From NCBI GenBank assembly GCA_037783415.1, contig JAZGTN010000035.1, forward strand, positions 3,968,001 through 4,032,000: DNA of 64,000 bases, read 5' to 3'. The notes under the pieces are model-generated. The model did not search any database. It was not told where the DNA came from and was given only the letters and a program-made list of their open reading frames with translations. Shown here one piece after another: positions 34,189-45,470 of the stretch. Position 1 is the first letter of the stretch. Each line of letters starts with the position of its first letter. The position numbers and the translations under genes are program-made. Source of the DNA: Leptasterias polaris. Lineage: Eukaryota > Echinodermata > Asteroidea > Forcipulatida > Asteriidae.

Positions 34189-34568
34189 TTAAAGGCACTG
34201 GACACGTTTGTAATTGTCGAAGACCAGTATTCTCACTTGGTGTATCCTAACATATGCATAAAATAACAAACCTGTGAAAATTTGGGCTCAATTGGTCATT
34301 GAATAAAATTTGCAAGACAATAATGAAAGAAAAAACACCCTTGTTGCATTACTTTGTGTGCTTTCATATGCATAATAAAAGGCTTCAGCAAGAAGTCTTT
34401 TATTATTTGAGTGAGAAATTACCTCTTTCTCAAAAACTACGTTACTTCAGAGGGAGCCGTTTCTCACAATGTTTTATACTATCAACAGCTCTCCATTGCT
34501 CGTTACCAAGTAAGTTTTTATGCTAACAATTATTTTGAGTAATTACCAAAAGTGTCTAGTGCCTTTAA
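34189..34568. mobile_element. AAAGGCACTG-family MITE, full-length
   Basis: TTAA at 34189-34192 and 34565-34568, with inverted ends TTAAAGGCACTGGACACG and AGTGTCTAGTGCCTTTAA. It keeps the internal segment deleted from the partner at 15014-15351. Its outer end is the palindrome's right limit. Confidence 0.88.
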
Positions 34569-35439
34569 TACTTGAAAAAACAGGCCAAATTGAAAAAGTC
34601 CAGCATTTTAATCAAATTTTTGCGATTTTTAAAGTTTCATTTTAGGCTCTAAATTGATGCAGTATGCTCTACTGATGCAACTGTCATTATTAAATATTAG
34701 GCATTGTATGATCACATCTCAATATCCGACACATCTCAATAAAGAGAACATGACTAATAGTTCATCAGTTTTGGCTCATATTTGAGGTAATAGTACTGAG
34801 TACATGGTTGAAGAGAACATGGCCAATAACACATAATTGCTAGAGCATAAGTGTTTGACGTTGTGTTCACTGTGCTGTACTGCTGAAAACAGCCAAGGCT
34901 GTCTTGGGTGTCTGTGTGTAGGGTGGTTTAATTCAAGGAGTATTCACCAAATTGTAAGGTGTCCTCCATATATGAACCTGGCTGGATAGATTACTGTCTA
35001 CATGGTTTATTAGTCAGCCTTTTGGTGTCACCTTGTTTCAGGTCCGCACACTGTGGATAGACCAATGTTTACATTTGGAGTAGAGCTTGATAACAGGCTA
35101 ATAACCCCCATGGGACCATGGAGTGGGGGAGGTCCAATTAAGGAGGTCCAATTAAGGAGGTATGGGCTTGGATGATGGAGCAAACTCCCTGAAATCAGGC
35201 TGAAATTCAAGGAGGCCAGTCAATAGTCTAGAGATTCTTTGTTCAGAATTGAAATTCCCTCAAAGCTAGGTGAAAGAGAAATAGTTCCTTGAATTTAAGC
35301 CAAAACCTGCACTTCACTGAGATTTCACGGTTGTTTCACACCAACAATTTTCATAGTGTGATACAGCTTGGATGTGGCTATGATGTTGGGGTGGAACCAA
35401 GATTGGTACATCAGTGCGGTACATGTTTTGGATGGTAAA
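34569..35439. other. no gene recognised
   Basis: The first 120 bases resemble 34050-34145 in direct orientation (CCAGCATTTT, ATCAAATTTTT, GCTCTAAA, GATGC), an old tandem duplication. The rest is non-coding. Confidence 0.45.
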
Positions 35440-35765
35440 GCTAAGATGAACAGGGTGTTGTCAGCAGCAGAGTGTGGGTTCGAATCCCAGTCGTGACACT
35501 CGTGCCCTTGAGCAAGGCACTTAACCATAATTGCTTCATAAAAAGTTGGGAAGGTAGTGCATTCTGCCCTACCACTACCAGCCAGGCTCCTAGTGGATGA
35601 TACCCGTGCCTATACATCCTTATGGACTGTGAAGGGGGTAACCCTGTTTCAGCCCCGGGCAAACGTGCCCCTGGTGACAGTTGATTTGGGTCAACAGCCC
35701 AAATCAGTTAAGTGAAGCCCTCACCTTGAAGTGGCCGTCCGTGGCCTTGTGATAATAGGCGATCT
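35440..35765 (+). mobile_element. tRNA-derived SINE, third variant
   Basis: B-box region GTGGGTTCGAATCCCAG, then CGTGACACTCGTGCCCTTGAGCAAGGCACTTAACC. A distinct body has TGATACCCGTGCCTATACATCC, GCCCCGGGCAAACGTGCCC and a 3' end with GTGATAATAGGCGAT. Confidence 0.75.
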
Positions 35766-35939
35766 CTCATATAAAAAATTTAAAACCAAAAATAAAAATC
35801 TAACAAATTATGTTGGACCAAAATGGACAAATATAAAAGGAACATCTCAGAGGGATTGTCAAGCAGGCCTTCATGAGTTTCATGAAAGACGATACAGCTT
35901 AAAAGATGTAGAGTTCAGTACAAGTTGAATGCAGTAAGG

Positions 35940-37930
35940 ATAACATTTGAGACAGACATAATAAGAGGGGTACAGTGTATTATGTGTGATGTTGATGAAG
36001 CATGCATAAGGGGTAATTTATCAGGGGTGAATCCACACTGACAGAATGGGGTACATTTTTAGGGTGTTGTCACACAGCTTGGATGAGGAGGGGTAACTTC
36101 ATGTTGGGAGCAGACCAAGATGGGCTGATAAGAGCACATCAGAGAAGTGAACTTGTACAGTATGTTTGACATTGATTTAGCTGATGTAGAGGGTGGTAAA
36201 ATGTTTGGGATGGACTAATTGTCAGGCAGATAAGTGTTTCTGATACAGCATAAAAGTACAACTTGAGTACAAATCTGTATACATGTAGGGCCATTTGGTA
36301 GGGGGGGAGGGGGTAGGGGTGAACCCATAGTCAGATGAAAAGGGCTAAACAAATACTAATGGAACATAAGTGGGGGATGGAATAAACTATACAAATTGGA
36401 TGTAAAGGGGTAACATGAGGGGCGACCCTTTACTAGATGTACTGCTTGGATGTAGAAGGGGCGGTTTAACATGTTAGGGGCGGAGCCAGATGGGCAGATA
36501 AGTGGGGTACATCAAATATTTGCTTGGAGCAAGTTCGAGTGCACATATTAAGTTGACCCATGATTGACCACTGACTATGTTAGTCAGCCATCGACAATGT
36601 ATTCAACACATCCATTGCCTTCTTCAGCCTTTTTGCTATAGTGTCACTGGTACCCTTCTGCCCTTTACACATGTTAGCATGGAACGAGGCTATCGGGACC
36701 ATGGAAGAAACCATGGTTCTGAGGCTGGTTCCAAATGGTCGAACACAGAAGTCGACAAATAGTTGACCAGCCTAGGTTCGAGTCAGAATAGTCGACCTTT
36801 AGTTAACCATTGTGCGCACGCGAACTTGCTATTGGATGTAGAAGGGTTAACATGATAGGGGCGGAGCCAGATGGGCAAATAAATGGGACACATCAGACAA
36901 CTGCTCGATGTAGAGGAGGCAAGATGTTTGGGCACACCCTGATGGGCAGTGAAGTGAGGTACATCGGGTATAAAACTGCTTGGATGTAAGGGGGTAACAT
37001 GTAAGGGGGTAACATGTAAGGGGGTAACATGTTAGGGGTGGACCCTGAGAGGCAGATTAAGTGGGGGTACTTGATACAGTATTGCTTGGACATTTAAGGG
37101 TTAACATGTAGAGGGGGCAAGATGTCTGGGCGGACCCTGAAAAGTGAGGTACGTCTGGTAGGCCTCCTTGGATGTTGGGGATAACGTGTCAGGAGCAGAC
37201 CGTGAAAGGCAGATGTAGTGGGGGTACAAGATACCATACAGCTTGGATGTTGAAGGGTTACACGTTAGGGGCGGAGCCAGACTGGCAGATATGTGGGGTA
37301 CATCAGGTACATGTATTAACACTGCTTGGATGTAGCACAGGGGGGTAACATGTTAGAGGCGGATCTATGCAGATGGGCAGTTAAAGTGGGGTGCATCCGA
37401 TATTTATACTGCTTGCTTTATTGGATGTAAGGGGGGAACCTGTTAGGGGCGGATCTTAATGAGCAGAAAAAGTTGGGTACATCAGATATTGGATGTAGAG
37501 AGGTAGCATGTAAGGGTAGGAGCTTCATGGGCAGTAGGAGCCACGTGGGGTACCGTATAGGCCTACCATGGAAATTTCCTTCCTCCATGATCAGACATAC
37601 TGCTTGGGTGCAGAGGGGTAATATTTTAGGGGCGGAGCCAGATGGTAGATAAATGGGGTACTTCAGACACTTGGATTGTAGAGGGGAAACATGGGTCTGC
37701 CCAAAATCCTGGATACAGCGTGAGTTAGTAATACTAGTAAGCAAGGCCAGACCCGAAGTGGCAGATAAGTAGGACACATATTTCGGATTGAGACAGCCAT
37801 GGATACAATGATTAATGGTATCCGCTAGAGGTTGACCCAAAGTAGGTAGATTATTTGGGTTCATGTACGTAAGTTTCAGATAGTAACTGCTTATATGTCG
37901 GTAGAGGGATAACATTTTTAGGGGCAATAG
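35940..37930 (+). repeat. degenerate G-rich satellite, unit about 75-95 bp
   Basis: Recurring blocks in fixed order: GCTTGGATGTAGA, GGGGTAACATGTTAGGGG, CGGAGCCAGATGGGCAGATA, AGTGGGGTACATCAG. Some 15-20 heavily diverged units can be followed, with a local triplication of GTAAGGGGGTAACAT at 36986-37030. A non-repetitive stretch lies at about 36530-36830. Minus-strand open frames here follow the repeat and are not genes. Confidence 0.8.
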
Positions 37931-38352
37931 GGGGAGGGGGGGGGGGGGCTTGCTGGGTTAAGTTGGTGTAAAGATAAAAGCTTGATGACAAAATTGAGAT
38001 AGCCAAACAAAGAGGGTGTAACAAGATTTCAGAATTGGGGGAAGGTGAGGAAACAACAAAGGGGGTACAACCTGAGTCTATTTGTCTCCACTAACTGGCA
38101 GTAAAAAGGGAACAACATAAAAAGATTACAAAATAGTTTTAGAGAACTCACCAGAAGATTTAGGAGGTTGGCTGTTTGTCCCAAGTGATGATTCTTAATC
38201 CGTACAAATAGTCAACTGGTAATGATATGAGTAAAAGGAGGAGATGACTCTCTCATCAAGAGGGACTGACACTCGAGAGGGAAAAAACTTCTGAAATGAA
38301 GAAAGAAACAAAAGAAAGGCAACTGTGTTACGAGCTATTCTTAGATGTTGAG

Positions 38353-38463
38353 CAGGGCTTATTTTACACTGGACTGCTGGCTCGAGGCCAGTGATTGTAG
38401 CGCTGGGCCAGTAAACTCACACCCAGCCAGACAAGTCTGGCGGTCTTTCTAAATTGAATAACA
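38353..38463 (-). mobile_element. hAT-like MITE fragment
   Basis: One end of the CAGGGCTCGAATTT family, on the minus strand relative to copy 1: CAGGGCTT, GAGGCCAGTGATT, GGGCCAGTAAACTCA and GTCTGGCGGTC match the inverted end of 5856-6235. Confidence 0.6.
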
Positions 38464-38847
38464 ATACACTTCATTGAATAATTGGGGTTTTTGGTGGGTT
38501 TTTTTAAATCCCGGGGGATTCTTATTTATTGATCTGTAGGTTCACACCATACAACAATAGTATTATAATAAATTAATCATACAAAATTATGTCACAAATT
38601 AAGTAAAAGACATCAGTCTTGGCACAGTGCTGAGAGAGTACCCCATTTACTATAGAATTTAGGGATGTTATGGTTTGAGGAATACATAAGTTTCTCCGCA
38701 ATGAAATATTTTCTGAAATCCTTCTTCAGTATCGTTAAAGACAGACGTTGCTCGTTCATTTTCATTTTATAAATATGAAACCGGCAAATTAATAATAGGA
38801 GATTCAGGTTCTTCCACTGAGCTTCTGTTTTACCAAAAAGTAAAAGC

Positions 38848-39483
38848 TCATTGTTTGTAGTAAACCTTAAACCTGGTTTTCCTCAACCCATATATGAAAA
38901 CTGAATTCCAGAAAGATACAGTGACGGTACAGCCACAAAATATATGTAGCAGGGTCTCCACTTCAATTTTACAAAATGTACATAAGTCTGAATTAGATTT
39001 ACTGATTTTATAAAGAAATAAATCAGAGCCTACAATTCTATAAATAATTCTAAATTGAAACCACCGCAACTTCGTGTCAACAGTACATTGAAAGGAGCTT
39101 CAAAGACCTGGGACCAGGAGTGCAAGTCGTAACTAATGTGGAGTTGATCTTCCCATTTGGTGATAAATTTACGCACAACTTTCCTGCTGGATGTTAGTTA
39201 GTGTGTCATAGATTCTTCTAGAACCTTTTTTGTCCATTAAAATATAACTCAAATTAAAGGGTATGAAGGGGCGAGAAGTGGCATTGACGTCATTATTAAG
39301 TAATTCTTGAAAAGATGATTTGATAGCTTTGACAACAGCCCCATATTCTATAAAATTAGTACGGACCTTAAACTTAATTTTAAAACTGTTGAAAGAGAGA
39401 AAGTTACCACGATCACACAAAAAAATCACAAATAAAAGAACCCGGCCGATTCCCAGTGCATAAAAACAAACAACATTAAACAC
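38848..39483 (-). pseudogene. Tx1-like ORF2, C-terminal part
   Basis: Two frames. 39069-38848 includes RWFQFRIIYRIVGSDLFLYK and a Cys-x2-Cys ... Leu-Leu-His-Ile-Phe-x2-Cys knuckle typical of the RVT zinc-binding tail. 39483-39169 includes GNFLSFNSFKIKF and a PFNLSYI segment matching the usual sequence before it. The FADD-containing palm is missing between here and 39729. Confidence 0.75.
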
Positions 39484-39728
39484 CGAAGTTAAAACGGATT
39501 AAACGATACGATAGAAAATAAGAATAGGCCTACACAACAGTAACAAGGTAAACCGTTTCTATATCTAAAAATATAAAAAGGCTGGAGTTTATTAATTGAA
39601 TTTTCCATATTGTTTCGTTTTGTTATACTTATTACTTTCAGACTTAGATAAAAGAATAAATATATTATCCATTGAAGACGCTATTTCGTTTGCTAATTCT
39701 TTTGCCAAATCAAACTGAATCCCACCCC

Positions 39729-40827
39729 TCATAGCCACTGATATCCTTGGATGTCAATTAATTCACTTGGAGTACAACATTTTAAACGTAGATTACAAAA
39801 CATCCAAGAGCCTGTGTAAATTTGGTTAGCGCTGTCTATAGCGACTGATATAATTTTACTCAACAGACCTTCCGGTGTCACCTCTTTTCGACCGGCCATT
39901 AAACCTTTCTGTCTCTCATGAATAATTTGGGGAAGGCAACCCTTAAGCCTCTCAGCAATACAAGCTGAAGCAATTTTATAAGAAGTGTTCAACAGTGAAC
40001 TAGGGCGACAATTGTTTAGGTACAGGCAGGGTTTGTCCCCTTTAGGCAAAAGAGTAATGATCCCAAACTTCTGTGTGACCGAAAGTTTACCTGAAAAATA
40101 TGCATAATTAAGCGACCTCAATAAATACCAGGCAAGCTCAAAGGTGAAATGTTTGTAAAACTCGAAGCTAAAACCATCCGAACCAGGTGATTTACCACTC
40201 TTACTTTTCTTCAGGGCTATCAATAGCTCACCAAATGATAAAGGACCCTTAATGCTGTCCCTTATTGAATTGGAAAGTAGGCTTGGAAGCTTTAGCAAAG
40301 ATGGAATTTAGATCGACTCCATCTTGAACATTCCTTAAGGAATACAATGATTTGTAAAAACGTCTAGCTTCGGTAAGAATGTCTTTTGAGCTGGTTAAAA
40401 CAGAATTAGCTTCATTGACAATACCCGTAACCGACTTATTAACAAAGTTGCGTTTTTCCATATTCAGGAAAAATTTAGATGGCTTTTCACCGCATTCAAG
40501 CCATCTAGCTTTAGACCTAATGATAATCCCCTCCATTTTTGATTTACGAAGATCCACTAATTCCGCCTGCTTAGCATTTAAAAGATCTAAAGAGGTAGCA
40601 TCGCCTCTGGAAATTTTATTAGACAAAAAAACAAATTCTTTTTCCAATGTGGATTTGATCTTATTAGATTCTTTCTTCTTCCATGCGGAATAGGAAATCG
40701 TCTTACCCCTAATTTTCATAAGCAACATTTCAAAGAAAACCTGATCGTTGATAGTAAGCTGAATATCTTTGGGGTGAATATTGCTGAGGTTAGATTGTAA
40801 ATAAGGAGAGGCGACATATTCTCCCAA
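39729..40827 (-). pseudogene. Tx1-like ORF2, linker and RT N-terminal part
   Basis: The first frame (40827-40249) has the pre-RT linker with RSKARWLECGEKPSKFF and LNMEKRNF, a motif widely conserved in L1/Tx1 polymerases. The second frame (40298-39729) continues with LLIALKKSKSGKSPGSDG, FYKHF, ITLLPKGDKPC and NCRPSSLLNTSYKI, the fingers domain. The frame shifts between the two at about 40260-40300. Confidence 0.85.
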
Positions 40828-40872
40828 CAGCTCACTAATAGTGTCCTTAATAACAGCGGAATATTGTGGATC

Positions 40873-41826
40873 TTATAGCAAAGAGTTATTAAATTTCCAG
40901 TAACCATAGCCATTTTCAACTTTACTAAAATCCAAGGTAATATCAATTAAAGAATGATCTGTCCTGTAACCTGGTTTTATACCGCAGCTAACAAATTTGG
41001 TGTTGAGTTCAGATGAAATCAGAAAAAAAATCAAGCGAGTGTGATTGCATCCATAACATGTGTATCTTCTAAGGTCTGGATTATGCATAGTGTTAGCCAG
41101 AGGGGTGTCTGGGTGTCTTTTGGACACCCTGTTTTAAATTTGGACACCCTGTTTCATCTGTCATTTACATGTAAATGTATTGTAAGTGAACAATTTGGAC
41201 ACCCAGTTTTTAAATTTCCAGCAGATTTGGACACCCTTTTACCAAATCCTGGCTAAAACCTCCGATTATGTATACGCCACACATCAATAAAATCAAAATC
41301 ATTACACATTTCTAGAACCTTGTTCCTAGCTAAAGGGTTGTTGAGATTGTTATAACTAATACAATCTAAGGACTGATTCAAAATTAAATTCCAATCTCCA
41401 CAAAGAATAGTATATGGGTATTTTCCATATCACACATAATTTCAAAAACATCATCATAGAAGCCAGGGTCATCCAAGTTAGGCCCACGTACAAATTAATA
41501 ATAGTCAATGTATAATCACCAGTCACTATGTCTAAAGCCAGCATATTGCCCTTCTTATCAGTCTTAATATTAGATATTTTAAACTCAAAATTATTGTTAA
41601 GAAGGATAGCAACACCTCTGGAATTACTTTTAAAGGAACTAAAGAGACATTCAAGTCTCCACTCTGTACGGACGAGCTCTTCCAATTCCGCATCGAAATG
41701 GACATCTTGTAAACAATAAATAGAGTAGTTTTTGGACCTGAGATATTGAAAAACATCCCTGCGTTTCTCAAAACTGGCCAAGCCTCGGCAATTCATTGAG
41801 GCAATGGAAACATGACTAGAAACCAT
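40873..41826 (-). pseudogene. Tx1-like ORF2, endonuclease domain
   Basis: Starts Met-Val-Ser-Ser then VSIASMNCRGLASFEKR, where the Asn opens the catalytic site. CLQDVHF (the usual catalytic Glu of the 'QET/QEH' motif is Asp here), RGVAILLNN and INLYV follow. After the MITE at 41086-41263 come RLIFFLIS and the DHSLI catalytic Asp-His pair near the domain end. Several frameshifts lie around 41400-41450. Confidence 0.8.
41086..41263. mobile_element. 178-bp MITE inserted into the LINE endonuclease
   Basis: Inverted ends TTAGCCAG (41093-41100) and CTGGCTAA (41249-41256), with GATTATG directly repeated on both sides (41079-41085 and 41264-41270). The inside has at least five copies of GGACACCC or its inverted form GGGTGTC. 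Removing it restores the endonuclease frame across the junction. Confidence 0.8.
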
Positions 41827-42111
41827 GGAAAATATGGGAAGTAATGTCGTGTATCAATGTTTTAGTACACTCCGTAGTGCCTACCAACCGATGTGGAAAA
41901 AAACTGCAAGAAATGGTGTTCCCCGGGTTTTTTATGCTACCCAAACCCAAACCCAACCCGAAATCCCGAACCCCGAAACAGAATCCCTCCCCAAGAAAAC
42001 CCCCTAAACAAGCGAATAAATCAATCATGAACACCTTGCTGGTGGTAAAAAAACGACTCTCTTCCATCCCTGTGGGCTCTCTCAATACACCGGTGACTCT
42101 CCCATCCGAAC

Positions 42112-42590
42112 TTACTCTTGAGAATTTTCTGCAACTAGCTCTGTACAGTTTTCTTTTTCTGATCTTGGAATTCCAACAACTCTAAAGCTGTTCCTTCGTG
42201 AGAATCTTTCCTGTTTGTTAATGTCATTCTTCTGTCTTGTGAGCTGCTCCTTTAGTGTTTCAACTTCGGTCTTGGAGATGGATTTCTCTACAGCCGATCT
42301 GGATTTCTCCAAATCCTCAATTCTGTCACTATTGAACTGAATTGAGGCTGCCAGCTTGGTCTCAAGTTGAATTTGCCCATCTACTATTATTTTGGGTGAG
42401 TGTTCGTCGGACGAAGGCTTCAAACTCGCTGTCGTTGTCGCTCTTTGGCCCCTGCTCCAAGGTCTCTTCTTCTCCCGAGGATTCGGGCTGGAGGACAGGC
42501 GGGCTTGGCGCTGTACGGCCAGACTTTTTCCCTTCTCGTGGTTTCGGAGCCATCGATGCGGTTAAAGACGTGGCTTGGATGAGTGATTTT
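42112..42590 (-). pseudogene. Tx1-like ORF1 (nucleic-acid-binding protein)
   Basis: A charged, Ser/Pro-rich N-terminus (MAPKPREGKKSGRTAPSPP) is followed, after a frameshift near 42400, by a coiled coil (heptads around RIEDLEKSRSAVEKSISK) and the start of an RRM-like module, RFSRRNSFRVVGIPRSEKE, matching the L1/Tx1 ORF1 motif. The C-terminus is lost. Confidence 0.75.
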
Positions 42591-42640
42591 AGTCTATACG
42601 GAGCCCTTGGCACACATGTCCTACCTCTACAGTGTCATTG

Positions 42641-43335
42641 ATTGAAAGTCATTGATTGATTGCATATTTGGTTTTGGTCTTGTAGAAAAGTTTCTGGTCT
42701 GTTATTTTAGAGCTAAAGCCCAGCCCAGTGTGGTCTTGTTGATTTTCAACCTCTTAAATTTGAGCCCCGTGATTGTACTTTCTTAGTATCAATGTGGGAG
42801 TCTTGAATGCGAGTACGAGTGGGGAAAACACACCAAGAAAACTAAAAGGCTGTATCCAATGATGAGAGACCAGATAATAACCAAGTTTAATTGATAGTAT
42901 TTGAGGCCTAAAGATGTGGCTGATGTGTGATGAGCTCAAAACTATTAGTATTATTAATGTACATGCCACAACCGTACTGTATACTAGCCTACATACTACA
43001 TAGTTAAGTGAATCAGCTGGGGTGGGGAAAATTTAGCAAAAAAAATAAAAAATCTTCAAAAGATCATTACATAACTAAGATACTGATGTTATGGGGCTAG
43101 GGCCAAGAAGCAAAAGGAGTCAAAGGGTTCAAGCATAATGATTGTTAGCACTATCTATGTGGCTATCGTTCGTAGGGAATGGTACTGGTACTTAGGCCCA
43201 TGGTAGGCCCTACGGGAACGATGGCCCCATGTGCTAACAACACTACATACACTAACTCTGGATCTGGATCTGGATATTACTGTACAATCGCCTGGAGAGG
43301 CTATCACGTACAGGAGCGTGTGCATGGGCTAAATA
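42641..43335. other. no gene recognised
   Basis: Non-coding sequence between the Tx1-like LINE and the next LINE. A GGATCTGGATCTGGAT microsatellite lies near 43260. Confidence 0.4.
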
Positions 43336-43341
43336 GGGCTT

Positions 43342-44616
43342 TTAAATTTTAAAGTGAGCCCCCCTTGATAATTCAGAAATATTTAAGTTGTCCAGATGGG
43401 TTTTGAAAGTGATGACTGATTTGGTACTTCTAATGATCTGGTAGGGCGTTCCATTCCGGGATAGTTCTTGGGTATAATGAGTTGAGAAAACAGTTTTTAT
43501 TAGCTGGAATACGAGAGTAGATGTGTTTTTTTGAAGATTGCCTGGTAGTGAGGCTGGATGTCGCCGTTGATTGATGTTTTTGTATGTTATTGGGAATAAG
43601 TCCATGTGTTTCCTTGAAGAATAAGCATAGCCTGGCTTTGGTATGCCTGTTCTGGAGCGGGTCCCAGTCTAATTTCTTGAGCATATTTGACACACTAGAT
43701 GAGTAGGAATAGTCTCTCAAGACGAACCTGGCAGCACGTCTCTGCACTTTATCAATGGTGGTTATGTTGGATAGCTGATAGGGATCCCAGATGGTGCTAC
43801 AGTATTCCAATGTTGGACGGACAAGGGTTTTGAAGGCTATATCTTTAACTGGTTGGCTGCAGCTACTCAGGTTTCGTCTTAGGAGGCCTAGCATTCTGTT
43901 AGCTTTGGTTGTTATTTTATTGATATGTTTGTTCCATGACATGTCTGAAGACAGTTCCACCCCGAGGTAAGAATGATGTTCTACTTCTTGAAGAGGGCTG
44001 TCCCCCATGAAGTACTGCTTAAGGATAGGTTTTTTCTTGTGGGTGACCCTCATTGAATAGCATTTAGTTGGATTAAACTTCATTTGCCATTGTGTTTCCC
44101 ATTTGCTGAGTAGATTAATGTCTTTCTGGAGGGTAATGTTGTCATTTGGAGTGATGATTTCTTTGTATAATATGCAGTCATCTGCGAAGAGTCGTACTTT
44201 AGATAAAAGATTGTCAGGTAGGTCATTGATGTAGATCAGGAACAACAAGGGTCCTAAGACTGTTCCCTGAGGCACTCCCGAGACCACTGGGGATTGTTGG
44301 GAGGATTCTCCATCGACTACTACTCTCTGATGACGTTTAGTAAGACTGCATTCAATCCAGGAGTGTAGATTTCCTCGTATACCTAAGTGGTCGAGTTTGT
44401 GGCAAACGGTATCGAATGCTTTGCTAAAGTCCATAATTATGAGGTCAGCTTGGCTCCGTCGATCTAGTGTTGATTGCAAGTCGTCGACCAAGGATGCAAG
44501 TTGGGTCTCACATGATCTTCCTTTGCGAAAGCCATGTTGCTGGTCTGATAAAATGTTGTATTTTTCAAAATGTTTCATGATATGGGCATGGATGATGTGT
44601 TCTAGTAGTTCTCTCC
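43342..44616 (-). mobile_element. Jockey/CR1-like LINE, reverse transcriptase
   Basis: A long open frame covers most of the polymerase. Motifs in order: LLEHIIHAHIMKHFEKYNIL, QQHGFRKGRSCETQL, DFSKAFDTV (motif A), SGVPQGTVLGPLLFLIYIND (motif B), LFADDCILY (motif C, about 44174-44190), then KFNPTKC, the thumb with MLGLLRRNL, and a C-terminal RTIPEWNALP. The frame shifts near 43435 and ends at 43342. It is 5'-truncated at about 44616, where it meets the plus-strand LINE. Catalytic Asp residues are intact, but the copy lacks an endonuclease and ORF1. Confidence 0.9.
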
Positions 44617-45470
44617 TATACAGGGAGATCCGCTCACAAGAAGACCATATAACTCTCCAACAAGATCTGGACACCCTTGCTGTGTGGTCTAAAACGTGGC
44701 TGATGTCCTTCAATATCACCAAATGTGCCACTCTCTCAATCACCCGTAAGAGAAAACCGAGTATTTACCAGTACTCAATGCTTGGTGACCCCTTGAATAG
44801 GGTCACTGAACATGAGTACTTGGGCATCACTATCCCCAATGATCTTCGCTGGTCCAAGCAATGTACCAAAATCATTAAAAAATCTCATCGCATTCTCGGC
44901 CTCCTGCGCAGGACACTATCACTATGTACAACAGAGGTCAAAGCTAAAGCATTCAAAGCTCTTGTTAAACCCCAACTAGACTATGCATGTGAGGCATGGA
45001 ACCCAACAACCATCACTGATAATATAAACCGTCTTGAACAGGTCCAGCGGCAAGGAGCACGGTTTGCCTGTGCTGACTACCAACATACATCCAGTGTAAC
45101 ATCAATGCTATCAATTCTCAACTGGGATACACTTCACACCAGTCACCTTCTCCAACAGTCGTGCATGTTTTTCAAAATCCACTACCGTCTTGTCAATATA
45201 CCATTTCCATCTATCATTCAGCCAGCAGCCACCCGGTCGTTGAGACATGATCATCACCTAAAATATGGCATGCCCTCTGTCTCCCTGAACTGCTACAAAT
45301 ATTCATTCTATCCTCGTACCATCAGGATCTGGAATAGATTAGCTTCATTCAACTGTCGTCAGTGCACCCTCCATCCAAGCATTTAGGCTTGCAGCCCTTC
45401 CTGAGATCCGGGTAATGGGCCCGCAAGTGTACGACAGATTCCTCTAGTTGCCCCCTCCACAATGTACAGT
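44617..45470 (+). mobile_element. second Jockey/CR1-like LINE, thumb to C-terminus
   Basis: Open frame from about 44619 to 45386: DHITLQQDLDTLAVWSKTW, NITKC, EHEYLGITI, RILGLLRRTLSLC, LVKPQLDYACEAWNP, RLEQVQRQGARFA, SMLSILNWDTL and SFYPRTIRIWNRL. It is homologous to, but clearly different from, the minus-strand LINE (roughly 40% identical over the thumb by eye), so the two are separate families. The palm is missing because the copy is truncated at the junction. Confidence 0.88.

Larger units (their letters stand above)
27644..34568 (-). repeat. right arm of large imperfect palindrome
   Basis: Reverse-complement partner of 15014-26796; the pairing table is given there. Relative to the left arm it lacks about 3.8, 2.1, 0.4 and 1.3 kb blocks. 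It carries its own extra segments: an enlarged minisatellite and following DNA (28060-29355), 31619-31854, and a Helitron-like insertion (32206-33594). Confidence 0.92.
38500..42640 (-). mobile_element. decayed Tx1-type (L1-like) LINE
   Basis: Reading the minus strand gives, in order: ORF1 protein (42590-42112), apurinic endonuclease (41826-40873), linker and start of the reverse transcriptase (40827-39729), C-terminal region (39483-39169) and a zinc-knuckle-like C-terminus (39069-38848), then a 3' UTR. Order and motifs fit the Tx1 clade. Multiple frameshifts, a missing palm core and a MITE insertion show that it is inactive. Confidence 0.85.

Noticed and set aside
15014..34568. Palindrome as a simple hairpin read artefact
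   Set aside because: A missed-adapter chimera would give nearly identical arms; these arms differ by point changes, kilobase deletions and a transposon insertion. A haplotype mis-join remains possible.
36893..37927. Minus-strand open frames of up to 169 codons
   Set aside because: They follow the degenerate satellite units, with repeated Pro/Leu-rich peptides, and have no family features.
41816..42185. Overlapping open frames on both strands between the LINE ORFs
   Set aside because: They lie in the inter-ORF region of the Tx1-like LINE and show no motif.
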